Positions 16,744 to 24,529 of a DNA stretch of 64,000 nt are shown here, in pieces (position 1 is the stretch's first letter; every line of letters starts with the position of its first letter). The translations under genes were made by a program, and so were the position numbers. This stretch comes from Parapusillimonas sp013416435 (GTDB taxonomy: Bacteria > Pseudomonadota > Gammaproteobacteria > Burkholderiales > Burkholderiaceae_B), in NCBI RefSeq assembly GCF_052180245.1, contig NZ_CP197474.1:3224001-3288000 (forward strand). Reading direction: 5' to 3'. The notes below the pieces were generated by a model. It had not been told where the DNA came from, did no database searches, and was given only the letters and a program-made list of their open reading frames with translations.

Positions 16744-17532
16744 ATGGCTACCTCTCCATCCGGCTCCGGCTTCCAGTCCGGCAATGCGCTTGAATTGCGC
16801 CGCGTATCTCGCAGTTTCGGCGCGCTCAAGGCCATCGACGACGTCTCCTTCAGCGTCGCGGCCGGACAGCGGTATGCCGTGCTGGGCTCCAATGGGGCCG
16901 GCAAAACGACTTTGTTCAATGCCATCACGGGCGACTTCTTCCCGAGCAGCGGCCGCGTGCTGCTGTTCGGAGAGGATGTCACGTTTTTTCCGCCGCAGGA
17001 GCGTATCCGGCGCGGCCTGCGGCGCACCTATCAGTCCTCTCTGCTCTTTCGCGACCTCACCGTCCGCGACAACCTTTTCCTCGCCGTACGGGGTGTCACA
17101 CGGGGCAGGTTCAGCTTCGTGCGCGCAGCCTGCGAAGACGCCAGCAATGTCTCGGCAGCGCAGTTGCTGGAGCACATCCGCCTGAGCCATCTGGCCGACA
17201 CGATGGTTTCGGAACTTTCGCACGGGCAGCAGCGGCAGCTGGAGATCGGCATGGCTTTGGCCGGCTCCCCGCGGCTCATTCTCTTCGACGAGCCGGCCGC
17301 CGGCCTGTCGCCCGCCGAACGCAAGGAGCTGGTCGCCTTGCTGCGGGCTCTGCCGCCGCATCTGGGCTATGTGATCATCGAGCACGATCTCGAGATCGCG
17401 CTCAACGTCGTGGAACGCGTGACAGTCATGCACAACGGTCGCGTGCTCTGCCACGGTACCCCTCGCGAAATCGAGGACAACCCGGAAGTCCAGGCCATTT
17501 ACATGGGAGAGCATGGCTATGGCCATCATTGA
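16744..17532 (+). CDS. ABC transporter ATP-binding protein (LivG family)
   Basis: 262 residues from ATG 16744. Walker A GSNGAGKTTLFNAITGDFFP, the LivG-specific F-P-P-Q-E-R-I-R-R-G-L-R-R-T-Y-Q-S region (LivG usually has RTFQ), signature ELSHGQQRQLEIGMAL and Walker B LILFDEPAAGLSP are present. The His-loop is IIEHDLEIAL. Signature LSHGQQ is the normal variant in this family. It overlaps the following livF-type gene by 20 bp. Confidence 0.93.
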   Translation: MATSPSGSGFQSGNALELRRVSRSFGALKAIDDVSFSVAAGQRYAVLGSNGAGKTTLFNAITGDFFPSSGRVLLFGEDVTFFPPQERIRRGLRRTYQSSLLFRDLTVRDNLFLAVRGVTRGRFSFVRAACEDASNVSAAQLLEHIRLSHLADTMVSELSHGQQRQLEIGMALAGSPRLILFDEPAAGLSPAERKELVALLRALPPHLGYVIIEHDLEIALNVVERVTVMHNGRVLCHGTPREIEDNPEVQAIYMGEHGYGHH

Positions 17533-19747
17533 CGGGCAGCATTACGCGATGGCCGGACGCGGCGAGGGCAAAGGCGCCCTCCTTGAAGTGTCCGGACTCG
17601 ACGTCTATTATGGCCAGGCACATGCCGTACAGGGCGTTACGTTCACCGTGGACGGCAATGTGCTGGCCATCGTCGGCAAGAACGGCATGGGCAAGACGTC
17701 GGTCTGCAATGCCATCACCGGACTCATTCCAGCGAAAGGCAGCGTCCGGTTGAACGGGCACGAGTTGCTGGGGCGTCCGCCGCACAGCATCACGCACGCC
17801 GGCATCGGCTATGTGCCGCAAGGCCGCCGTGTGTGGCCATCCCTCACGGTCGACGAACACCTGGAGCTCTCCGCCCGCACTGCGAATCGCGGCGACTGGA
17901 CGGTGGACCGCATCTACCAGTTGTTTCCACGTCTGGCTGAACGAAGGGACAACGGCGGCGCCCAGCTCTCCGGCGGCGAGCAGCAGATGCTGGCGATAGG
18001 ACGCGCGCTGCTGTTCAATCCCAAGCTGCTCGTGATGGACGAGCCCACCGAAGGCCTCGCGCCCGTCATCGTCGAACACGTGGCATCCATGCTCAAGACG
18101 GTCTCCCGGGAAACCGACGTCTCGATATTGCTGATCGAACAGAACCTGGGCGTCGCGATCGACGTTGCGGATACGGTCGCCGTCATGACGAACGGCCGCA
18201 TCAGCCGCCTGCTGCCCGCTTCCGAACTGGCCGCCGACCGCGAACTCCAGCAACGCCTGCTGGGCGTGCGCTCCTCCATGGAAGAAGAAGGATCGACCGG
18301 CCAGCCGATGGCGGAACCAGGCACGGCCGGCGGCTCCGATTCAGGCGGACAGGAATCACCCGGGCAGCAGGTCTGGGTCATACGCCGGACCTACCAGGAT
18401 GAAGACCCGCCCCTGCCCAGGATGCAGGCACGGGTGCTGGATTCCGACGCCGGCAAACGCCCGCCGCGCGCGGAAGCCACCCAGCGCGCGGTGCGCATGA
18501 GGCCCGCCGGCTTGGCGAGCGCCGACCGGACAGCCTACGTCGTCGGTACCTTCGACACCAAAGGTTCCGAATTGCAATATTTGCGCAGCTGCATCGAAAA
18601 GCTCGGCATACGGGTGACGACGGTCGACCTGGCAACCAGCGGCGCCATGTCGTCGGCCAGCATCACGGCGCGGGAAGTGGCCCGATTCCATCCCAAGGGC
18701 GAGGCGGCCGTATTCACGAAGGACCGCGGCTCATCCGTCGCCGGGATGACCGAAGCCTTCGGGCGCTTTCTCGCCAGCCGGCGCGACCTGGGCGGAATCA
18801 TTTCCGCCGGCGGATCGGGCGGTACGGCGCTGGCCACGGCGGGCATGCGCTCGATTCCGGTAGGCATACCAAAAGTCATGGTCTCGACCGTGGCCTCCGG
18901 CGATGTCGCGCCTTACGTGGGCGAGTCAGACATCTGCATGATGTACTCGATTACCGACGTGTCCGGCCTGAACCGGATCAGCGCGCAGGTGCTCGGCAAT
19001 GCCGCCCATGCGCTGGCGGGAATGATCGCCAATCCCGTCCAGCCCGCCGATGAGCCCAAGCCGGCCATCGGCCTCACCATGTTCGGCGTCACGACGACCT
19101 GTGTCCAGGCGGTCACCAAAGCGCTCTCGTCCAGCTACGACTGCCTGGTCTTCCACGCCACGGGCACAGGCGGACGATCGATGGAGATGCTGACCGATTC
19201 GGGCCTGCTTGACGGCATCATCGACATCACGACGACGGAGATCGCCGACCTGATCGTGGGCGGCGTCTTCTCCGCCGGCGACACGCGCATGGATGCCGTC
19301 ATCCGAAGCCGCCTGCCCTATGTGGGTTCCTGCGGCGCGCTGGATATGGTTAACTTCCATGCCATGGCCACGCTCCCCGCGCGTTTCCGCGGACGCAACA
19401 TATACAAACACAACGAAAACGTCACCTTGGTCCGCACCTTGCCCGAAGAGAACGTTGCAATCGGCGAATTCATCGCGGGCAAGCTGAATCAAATGGAAGG
19501 TCCTGTGCGTTTCCTGATTCCGGAAGGCGGCGTCTCGGCCATCGATGCGCCGGGCCAGCCCTTCCATGATCCGGCCGCGAACCGTGCGCTGTTCTCGACC
19601 ATCGAGAAGAACTTCAAGCCCGGCTCGCAGCGCAAGCTGATCAAGCTTCCCTACAACATCAACGACCCGGCTTTCGCCGAGGCGCTCGTACAGGCCTTCC
19701 AGGAAATCCGCCCGCAGGCGCCGGCGCGCCCGTCATATAAACGCTAG
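17513..19747 (+). CDS. Fusion protein: LivF-type ABC ATPase joined to Tm-1-like (UPF0261) domain
   Basis: One uninterrupted 744-residue frame. Residues about 20-250 form a LivF ATPase: Walker A GKNGMGKTS, QGRRVWPSLTVDEHL, signature LSGGEQQML, Walker B LLVMDEPTEGLAP, IEQNLGVAIDVAD. A Ser/Gly/Glu-rich linker spans roughly 255-335. From about 340 to the end is a full-length UPF0261/Tm-1-like domain: AYVVGTFDTKGSELQYLR, GISAGGSGGT-type loops (IISAGGSGGTALAT), HATGTGGRSME and VPEGGVS-type end. The Tm-1-like family is ATP-binding and of unclear biochemical role. The next gene encodes the TIM-barrel partner that in tomato Tm-1 is fused to this domain. The linker gives no sign of a frameshift. Confidence 0.9.
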   Translation: MAMAIIDGQHYAMAGRGEGKGALLEVSGLDVYYGQAHAVQGVTFTVDGNVLAIVGKNGMGKTSVCNAITGLIPAKGSVRLNGHELLGRPPHSITHAGIGYVPQGRRVWPSLTVDEHLELSARTANRGDWTVDRIYQLFPRLAERRDNGGAQLSGGEQQMLAIGRALLFNPKLLVMDEPTEGLAPVIVEHVASMLKTVSRETDVSILLIEQNLGVAIDVADTVAVMTNGRISRLLPASELAADRELQQRLLGVRSSMEEEGSTGQPMAEPGTAGGSDSGGQESPGQQVWVIRRTYQDEDPPLPRMQARVLDSDAGKRPPRAEATQRAVRMRPAGLASADRTAYVVGTFDTKGSELQYLRSCIEKLGIRVTTVDLATSGAMSSASITAREVARFHPKGEAAVFTKDRGSSVAGMTEAFGRFLASRRDLGGIISAGGSGGTALATAGMRSIPVGIPKVMVSTVASGDVAPYVGESDICMMYSITDVSGLNRISAQVLGNAAHALAGMIANPVQPADEPKPAIGLTMFGVTTTCVQAVTKALSSSYDCLVFHATGTGGRSMEMLTDSGLLDGIIDITTTEIADLIVGGVFSAGDTRMDAVIRSRLPYVGSCGALDMVNFHAMATLPARFRGRNIYKHNENVTLVRTLPEENVAIGEFIAGKLNQMEGPVRFLIPEGGVSAIDAPGQPFHDPAANRALFSTIEKNFKPGSQRKLIKLPYNINDPAFAEALVQAFQEIRPQAPARPSYKR

Positions 19748-19756
19748 GAAACCGTC

Positions 19757-20587
19757 ATGCCCCGCATTCAACGCTCAACACTGCTCGAGAAATTCCGCGA
19801 GATGATACGCAACCGGATACCGATCATCGGCGGAGGCGCAGGCACCGGCTTGTCCGCAAAGTGCGAGGAGGCCGGAGGCATAGACCTCATCGTGATCTAC
19901 AACTCGGGGCGCTATCGGATGGCGGGCCGCGGGTCGCTGGCCGGCTTGCTGGCGTACGGCAACGCAAACCAGATCGTCGTCGAGATGGCCAGCGAAGTCC
20001 TGCCGATGGTGAAACACACTCCCGTCCTGGCGGGCGTGAATGGAACCGATCCGTTCATGATTCCGGAACATTTTTTGCGCCAGTTGATCAGCCTGGGGTT
20101 CTCCGGCATCCAGAACTTTCCGACCGTCGGGCTGATAGACGGCACATTCAGGACGAATCTCGAGGAAACCGGCATGGGCTATGGCCTGGAGGTCGACCTC
20201 ATACGCAAGGCGCGCGAGCTGGATCTGCTGACCACACCCTATGTCTTCAACGAAGCGAACGCCACCGACATGGCGCGCGCCGGCGCGGACATCATCGTCT
20301 GCCATCTTGGGCTGACCACCGGCGGGGCCATCGGCGCCGAAACCGCCCTGACACTCGAAGACTGCGTGCCCGCCATCAATGCCTGGGCGGAAGCAGCCAG
20401 GCGCGCCAATCCGGACATCATCGTCCTGTGCCACGGCGGCCCCATCGCTACACCGGCCGACGCGGCCTTCATACTCGAAAGCTGTCCCGGCTGCCATGGC
20501 TTCTATGGCGCCTCGAGCATGGAGCGCCTGCCCGTGGAAACCGCGCTGACGGAACGCACGCGCGAATTCAAGAACATCAAGCGTTAA
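19757..20587 (+). CDS. Phosphoenolpyruvate hydrolase-like TIM-barrel protein
   Basis: The 276-residue protein has IPIIGGGAGTGLSAKCEEAGGIDLIVIYNSGRYRMAGRGS at its N-terminus, GVNGTDPF, GFSGIQNFPTVGLIDG and a C-terminal GFYGASSMERLPVE. These are hallmarks of the TIM-barrel signal-transduction/PEP-hydrolase-like family (PF09370) found as the C-terminal half of Tm-1-type proteins. It is 9 bp after the ABC-UPF0261 fusion, so the two Tm-1 halves are adjacent genes here. The reaction is not established for most members. Confidence 0.85.
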   Translation: MPRIQRSTLLEKFREMIRNRIPIIGGGAGTGLSAKCEEAGGIDLIVIYNSGRYRMAGRGSLAGLLAYGNANQIVVEMASEVLPMVKHTPVLAGVNGTDPFMIPEHFLRQLISLGFSGIQNFPTVGLIDGTFRTNLEETGMGYGLEVDLIRKARELDLLTTPYVFNEANATDMARAGADIIVCHLGLTTGGAIGAETALTLEDCVPAINAWAEAARRANPDIIVLCHGGPIATPADAAFILESCPGCHGFYGASSMERLPVETALTERTREFKNIKR

Positions 20588-20605
20588 CAAGCCAAGGAGT
20601 CGACC

Positions 20606-22309
20606 ATGACTGGTTCAGAGTTCGGAGTTTTCTTATTGGGCCTTCTGGCTGTGGTCATCGTCGTGGCCATCGGCATATGGCTGCTGCACTGGCTGTATCT
20701 CAGGTCATCCAAAGGCCGCGCTTTCGTGCGTACCGGCCTGGGCGGCCAGAAGGTCGTGCTTGACGGCGGCGCTTTCGTGCTGCCCATCGTGCATGACGTC
20801 ATCCCGGTGAACATGAATACGCTGCGTCTGGAGGTCACTCGTGGCCGCGACAAGGCGCTGATCACCAAAGATCGCATGCGCGTCGACGTCACGGCGGAGT
20901 TCTATGTCCGCGTTGCGGCAAATCCCGACGCCGTGGCCACGGCCGCCCAGACGCTGGGAGAACGCAGCATGGAGCCGGATCGGCTGATCGAGCTGGTGGA
21001 GGGCAAATTCGTGGACGCCTTGCGCACCGCGGCCGCCGAGATGACCATGGAAGAGCTGCATGAGAAACGCGGCGAATACGTCAAGAAAGTCAGCGTCGAT
21101 GTTGCGGACGACCTCACCAAGAATGGCCTGGAACTCGAAGCGGCTTCCCTGACCCAACTCGACCAGACGGCAATGGAGTTCTTCAATCCGTCCAACCAGT
21201 TCGATGCCGAAGGCATGACGCGGCTCACCGAACAGATAGAAAGACGCAAGAAGCAACGCAACGACATCGAGCAGGACACTCTGATCTCCATACGCAGCAA
21301 GAACCTGGAGGCCGAAAAACTGGCGCTGGACATCGACCGCGAAGCGGAATATGCCAGGCTCGCCCAGGAGCGCGAAGTGGAAATCGCCCGTGCCCAGCAA
21401 AGGGCGGAGGTCGCCCGGGAACGCGCCGAAACCGAACACCGGGCGGAGCGGGCGCAGATCGAAGCGCGCCAGGCGGTGGAGCAAGCTCAAGTCCGGGCAG
21501 AGCTGCAGATCGAGCATGAGCGCATCGCCAAGGAGAAGGAGCTGCAAGCCGCCAACCTGGAGCGCCGCAAGGCGCTTGAACTGGCGGAGCAACAGCGTGC
21601 AATCGCCATCGCCGAACAGTCGAGACGCCAATCGGAAGCCCAGACGGCCGCGGACCAGGCGCGCGCCGAAGCCGTTGCCGCGGAAGAGCGCGTCTTTTCG
21701 GCGCGTGAACTGGAAGTCGCCGAACGCCGCAAGCAGGTCGAGCTCATCGCCGCCCGCCAGGCAGCCGAAAAAGAAGGCCTGCAGCTGCGCTTGGCCGCTG
21801 AAGCCGAAAAGGCGGCGAGCGCCGACCGCGCCGCCGCCATCCGGGCGCATGCCGAAGCGGATGCCGATGCGGAAAGGATACGTGCGGAGGCCAGCAGGGT
21901 CCGCAGCGAAGTGGAAGCCGAAGGCCTGCGCCGCATGAACGAGGCTTCCAATGTGCTGACGGCCGACGCGCGGGCTTCCGCGCTGCGCCTGCGCATCGTC
22001 GACAAAATGGAAGGCATCATCCGAGAATCGGTCAAGCCCATGGAAAATATCGACAGCATCAAGATATTGCAGCTGGACGGGCTCGGCAACGTGGGTAACG
22101 GCGCTGGCGTAGACGACAGGAGTGTCGGCATTGCCGACGGCGTCGTCAATTCGGCCTTGCGTTATCGGGCGCAGGCGCCGGTGGTCGATCAGCTCCTGCG
22201 TGAAATCGGCCTCGATGGCGGCAACCTCGCGGGCGCAGCAGGCACCATGCTGCCCACGCCGGCATCCAGCACCGGCAACGACGACAAGAAAGGCAAGAAC
22301 GCGCCATGA
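20606..22309 (+). CDS. Flotillin-like / YqiK family membrane protein
   Basis: The 567-residue protein has one N-terminal transmembrane segment (about residues 8-30), an SPFH domain (about 35-220: FVRTGLGGQKVVLDGGAFVLPIVHDVIPVNMNTLRLEV) and a long, heptad-like Ala/Glu/Arg-rich coiled coil (about 215-440). A Gly-rich tail follows. Flotillins form membrane microdomain scaffolds. No NfeD partner is present in this window. It sits 18 bp after the TIM-barrel gene and overlaps the SRPBCC gene by ATGA, so it appears to belong to the uptake operon, possibly organising its membrane components. Confidence 0.9.
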   Translation: MTGSEFGVFLLGLLAVVIVVAIGIWLLHWLYLRSSKGRAFVRTGLGGQKVVLDGGAFVLPIVHDVIPVNMNTLRLEVTRGRDKALITKDRMRVDVTAEFYVRVAANPDAVATAAQTLGERSMEPDRLIELVEGKFVDALRTAAAEMTMEELHEKRGEYVKKVSVDVADDLTKNGLELEAASLTQLDQTAMEFFNPSNQFDAEGMTRLTEQIERRKKQRNDIEQDTLISIRSKNLEAEKLALDIDREAEYARLAQEREVEIARAQQRAEVARERAETEHRAERAQIEARQAVEQAQVRAELQIEHERIAKEKELQAANLERRKALELAEQQRAIAIAEQSRRQSEAQTAADQARAEAVAAEERVFSARELEVAERRKQVELIAARQAAEKEGLQLRLAAEAEKAASADRAAAIRAHAEADADAERIRAEASRVRSEVEAEGLRRMNEASNVLTADARASALRLRIVDKMEGIIRESVKPMENIDSIKILQLDGLGNVGNGAGVDDRSVGIADGVVNSALRYRAQAPVVDQLLREIGLDGGNLAGAAGTMLPTPASSTGNDDKKGKNAP

Positions 22310-22758
22310 AAGTCTATGTCAGCAGTGTCATCGACGCCCCGGCGCAGGACGTCTGGAGCATCATCCGCGACTTCAACGGCCTGCCGCAATGGACGCCGTT
22401 CGTCGCACACAGCAGGATCGAAGGAAACTCTCCGTCGGACGCGGTAGGCTGCGTGCGCAACTTCGAACTACGCCAGGGCGGGACGATACGCGAGCAACTG
22501 CTTGCTTTGTCGGACTATGACTTCACTTGCGTTTACTCGATACTGGAAAGCCCCATGGGGGTCAGCGATTATGTCGCCACGCTGAGGATCATACCCGTGA
22601 CAGACGGGGACCGCAGCTTCGTGGAATGGTCGGCCGAGTTCGGCTGCGATGCAGGACGCGAGGACGAGCTTCGTCGGCTCATCGGCCAGGAGGTTTTTCT
22701 GGCGGCGCTGAAATCGCTGCAATCGATGGTGCGGGGTCAGACCCCGCATGGGGTCTGA
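22306..22758 (+). CDS. SRPBCC (START/Bet v1-like) family protein with repeat-encoded end
   Basis: The 150-residue protein begins MKVYVSSVIDAPAQDVWSIIRDFNGLPQW, the usual opening of polyketide-cyclase-like SRPBCC proteins that bind a hydrophobic ligand in a helix-grip pocket. Its ATG overlaps the flotillin stop (ATGA). The last nine residues (VRGQTPHGV) and the TGA stop come from a palindromic repeat unit at 22733-22761, so the original C-terminus has been replaced. Last gene of the 11088-22758 operon. Confidence 0.82.
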   Translation: MKVYVSSVIDAPAQDVWSIIRDFNGLPQWTPFVAHSRIEGNSPSDAVGCVRNFELRQGGTIREQLLALSDYDFTCVYSILESPMGVSDYVATLRIIPVTDGDRSFVEWSAEFGCDAGREDELRRLIGQEVFLAALKSLQSMVRGQTPHGV

Positions 22759-22893
22759 TCCTGGGAAACGACAAGGGGTCAGACCCGAAAGGGTCTGACC
22801 CCACAACAAGAAGCTGCAGCCGGGGTCGGACCCCGTACGGGGTCCGACCCCAGTATGAATCAAGGTGTCAGACCCCACATGGGGTCCGACCCC
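22733..22893. repeat. Palindromic repeat cluster C (four units)
   Basis: Units at 22733-22761, 22775-22802 (3-bp-shortened arms), 22822-22851 (GGGGTCGGACCCC-type arms) and 22864-22893. They fill the entire 141-bp gap between the convergent SRPBCC gene and ilvC. Strong hairpins from either strand could serve as bidirectional terminators, and no other terminator is visible in this gap. Confidence 0.95.
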
Positions 22894-22899
22894 CATCCA

Positions 22900-23916
22900 T
22901 CAGTTCTTGGTCTGATCAACCAGCTTGTTCGCTGCGATCCAAGGCATCATGGCGCGCAGCTTGCCGCCGACCTGTTCGATCTGCGATTCAGCGTTGATGC
23001 GACGACGCGAAATCAGCGTCGGAGCGCCGGCGGAATTTTCCAGGATGAAGCTCTTGGCATATTCACCCGTCTGGATGTCCTTCAGGCACTGGCGCATGGC
23101 GTTCTTGGTTTCCTCGGTCACGATGCGCGGGCCGGTGACGTATTCACCGTACTCGGCGTTGTTGGAGATCGAGTAGTTCATGTTGGCGATGCCGCCCTCG
23201 TAGATCAGGTCGACGATCAGCTTGAGCTCGTGCAGGCACTCGAAATAAGCCATTTCGGGCGCGTAGCCGGCTTCCACCAGCGTTTCGAAACCTGCCTTGA
23301 TCAGTTCGACGGTACCGCCGCACAGCACGGCCTGTTCGCCGAAGAGGTCGGTTTCGGTTTCTTCGCGGAAGTTCGTTTCGATGACGCCCGCACGGCCGCT
23401 ACCGATCGCGCAAGCATACGACAGCGCGATGTCGCGGGCTGCGCCGGACGTATCCTGATGGACGGCGACGAGCGCCGGCACGCCGCCGCCCTGGCGGTAG
23501 GTGCCGCGCACGGTGTGGCCGGGAGCCTTGGGCGCGATCATGATGACGTCGATGTCGGCGCGCGGCTGAACCTGGCCGTAGTGCACATTGAAACCATGAG
23601 CGAACGCCAGCGCGGCACCCGCCTTGATGTTGTCCGCCACCTGCGTGCGATAGACTTCGGCGATGTTTTCATCGGGCAGAAGAATCATGACCAGGTCGGC
23701 ACCCTTGACGGCCTCGGCAACTTCCTGCACGTTCAGGCCCGCGTTCTCGGCCTTGCTCCAGGATGCGCCGCCCTTGCGCAGGCCCACCACCACATTGACA
23801 CCCGATTCATGCAGGTTCAGCGCATGCGCGTGGCCTTGCGAGCCGTAGCCGATGATGGCGACAGTCTTGCCTTTGATGAGGGAGAGATCACAATCTTTAT
23901 CGTAGAAAACTTTCAT
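22900..23916 (-). CDS. ilvC: Ketol-acid reductoisomerase (NADP+)
   Basis: The 338-residue class I enzyme opens MKVFYDKDCDLSLIKGKTVAIIGYGSQGHAHALNL with the Rossmann dinucleotide motif GYGSQG. The C-terminal knotted domain has ETDLFGEQAVLCGG and the metal-binding glutamates in ECLHELKLIVDLIYEGG. It converts acetolactate or acetohydroxybutyrate to the dihydroxy acids of valine and isoleucine synthesis. GGAG lies about nine bases before the ATG. It follows ilvB-ilvH on the same strand after a 111-bp gap containing small hairpins. Confidence 0.97.
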   Translation of the reverse strand: MKVFYDKDCDLSLIKGKTVAIIGYGSQGHAHALNLHESGVNVVVGLRKGGASWSKAENAGLNVQEVAEAVKGADLVMILLPDENIAEVYRTQVADNIKAGAALAFAHGFNVHYGQVQPRADIDVIMIAPKAPGHTVRGTYRQGGGVPALVAVHQDTSGAARDIALSYACAIGSGRAGVIETNFREETETDLFGEQAVLCGGTVELIKAGFETLVEAGYAPEMAYFECLHELKLIVDLIYEGGIANMNYSISNNAEYGEYVTGPRIVTEETKNAMRQCLKDIQTGEYAKSFILENSAGAPTLISRRRINAESQIEQVGGKLRAMMPWIAANKLVDQTKN

Positions 23917-24027
23917 TTAGGGTGCTCCAATACTGTTCGTAGTATTTTGATTTTTTCTGAATGCCAGCATCCAGATGCCTAGGTTAAGATCGGACCGGCA
24001 TACCGCCGCCAGGCCCGGAATGATGAT

Positions 24028-24519
24028 TTACAACTTCAGGACCCGTTCGCCCCGTCCGATGCCGGACACCCCGGTACGGACGGTTTCCAGAATCGCGCTA
24101 CGATCCAGCGCACCGATGAAGGCTTCGATCTTTTCTTGATCGCCCGTCAGTTCGATGGTGTAGACCTTGTCGGTGACATCGATGATGCGGCCACGGAAGA
24201 TATCGGCCATGCGCTTCATCTCGTCCCGTTCCTTGCCCACCGCGCGAACCTTGATCATCATGAGTTCGCGCTCGATGTGAGGCCCTTCGGAAAGATCGAC
24301 GACTTTCACGACATCCACGAGGCGATTGAGATGCTTGGTGATCTGCTCGACGATCTCGTCGGAACCATGCGTGACGATCGTCATGCGGGACAGCGTGGCG
24401 TCTTCCGTAGGGGCAACGGTAAGGGTCTCGATATTATATCCACGGGCGGAAAACAGCCCCACCACGCGCGACAGCGCGCCCGGCTCGTTCTCGAGAAGGA
24501 TAGAAATTACGTGTTTCAT
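24028..24519 (-). CDS. ilvH: Acetolactate synthase small (regulatory) subunit
   Basis: The 163-residue protein begins MKHVISILLENEPGALSRVVGLFSARGYNIETLTV, the ACT domain that binds valine, followed by the conserved C-terminal domain ending GRGERVLKL. Of two adjacent ATG codons, 24519 is chosen because AGGAG lies at the better spacing. It activates IlvB and confers feedback inhibition. Only 10 bp separate it from the ilvB stop. Confidence 0.96.
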   Translation of the reverse strand: MKHVISILLENEPGALSRVVGLFSARGYNIETLTVAPTEDATLSRMTIVTHGSDEIVEQITKHLNRLVDVVKVVDLSEGPHIERELMMIKVRAVGKERDEMKRMADIFRGRIIDVTDKVYTIELTGDQEKIEAFIGALDRSAILETVRTGVSGIGRGERVLKL

Positions 24520-24529
24520 CATTCTCTCC

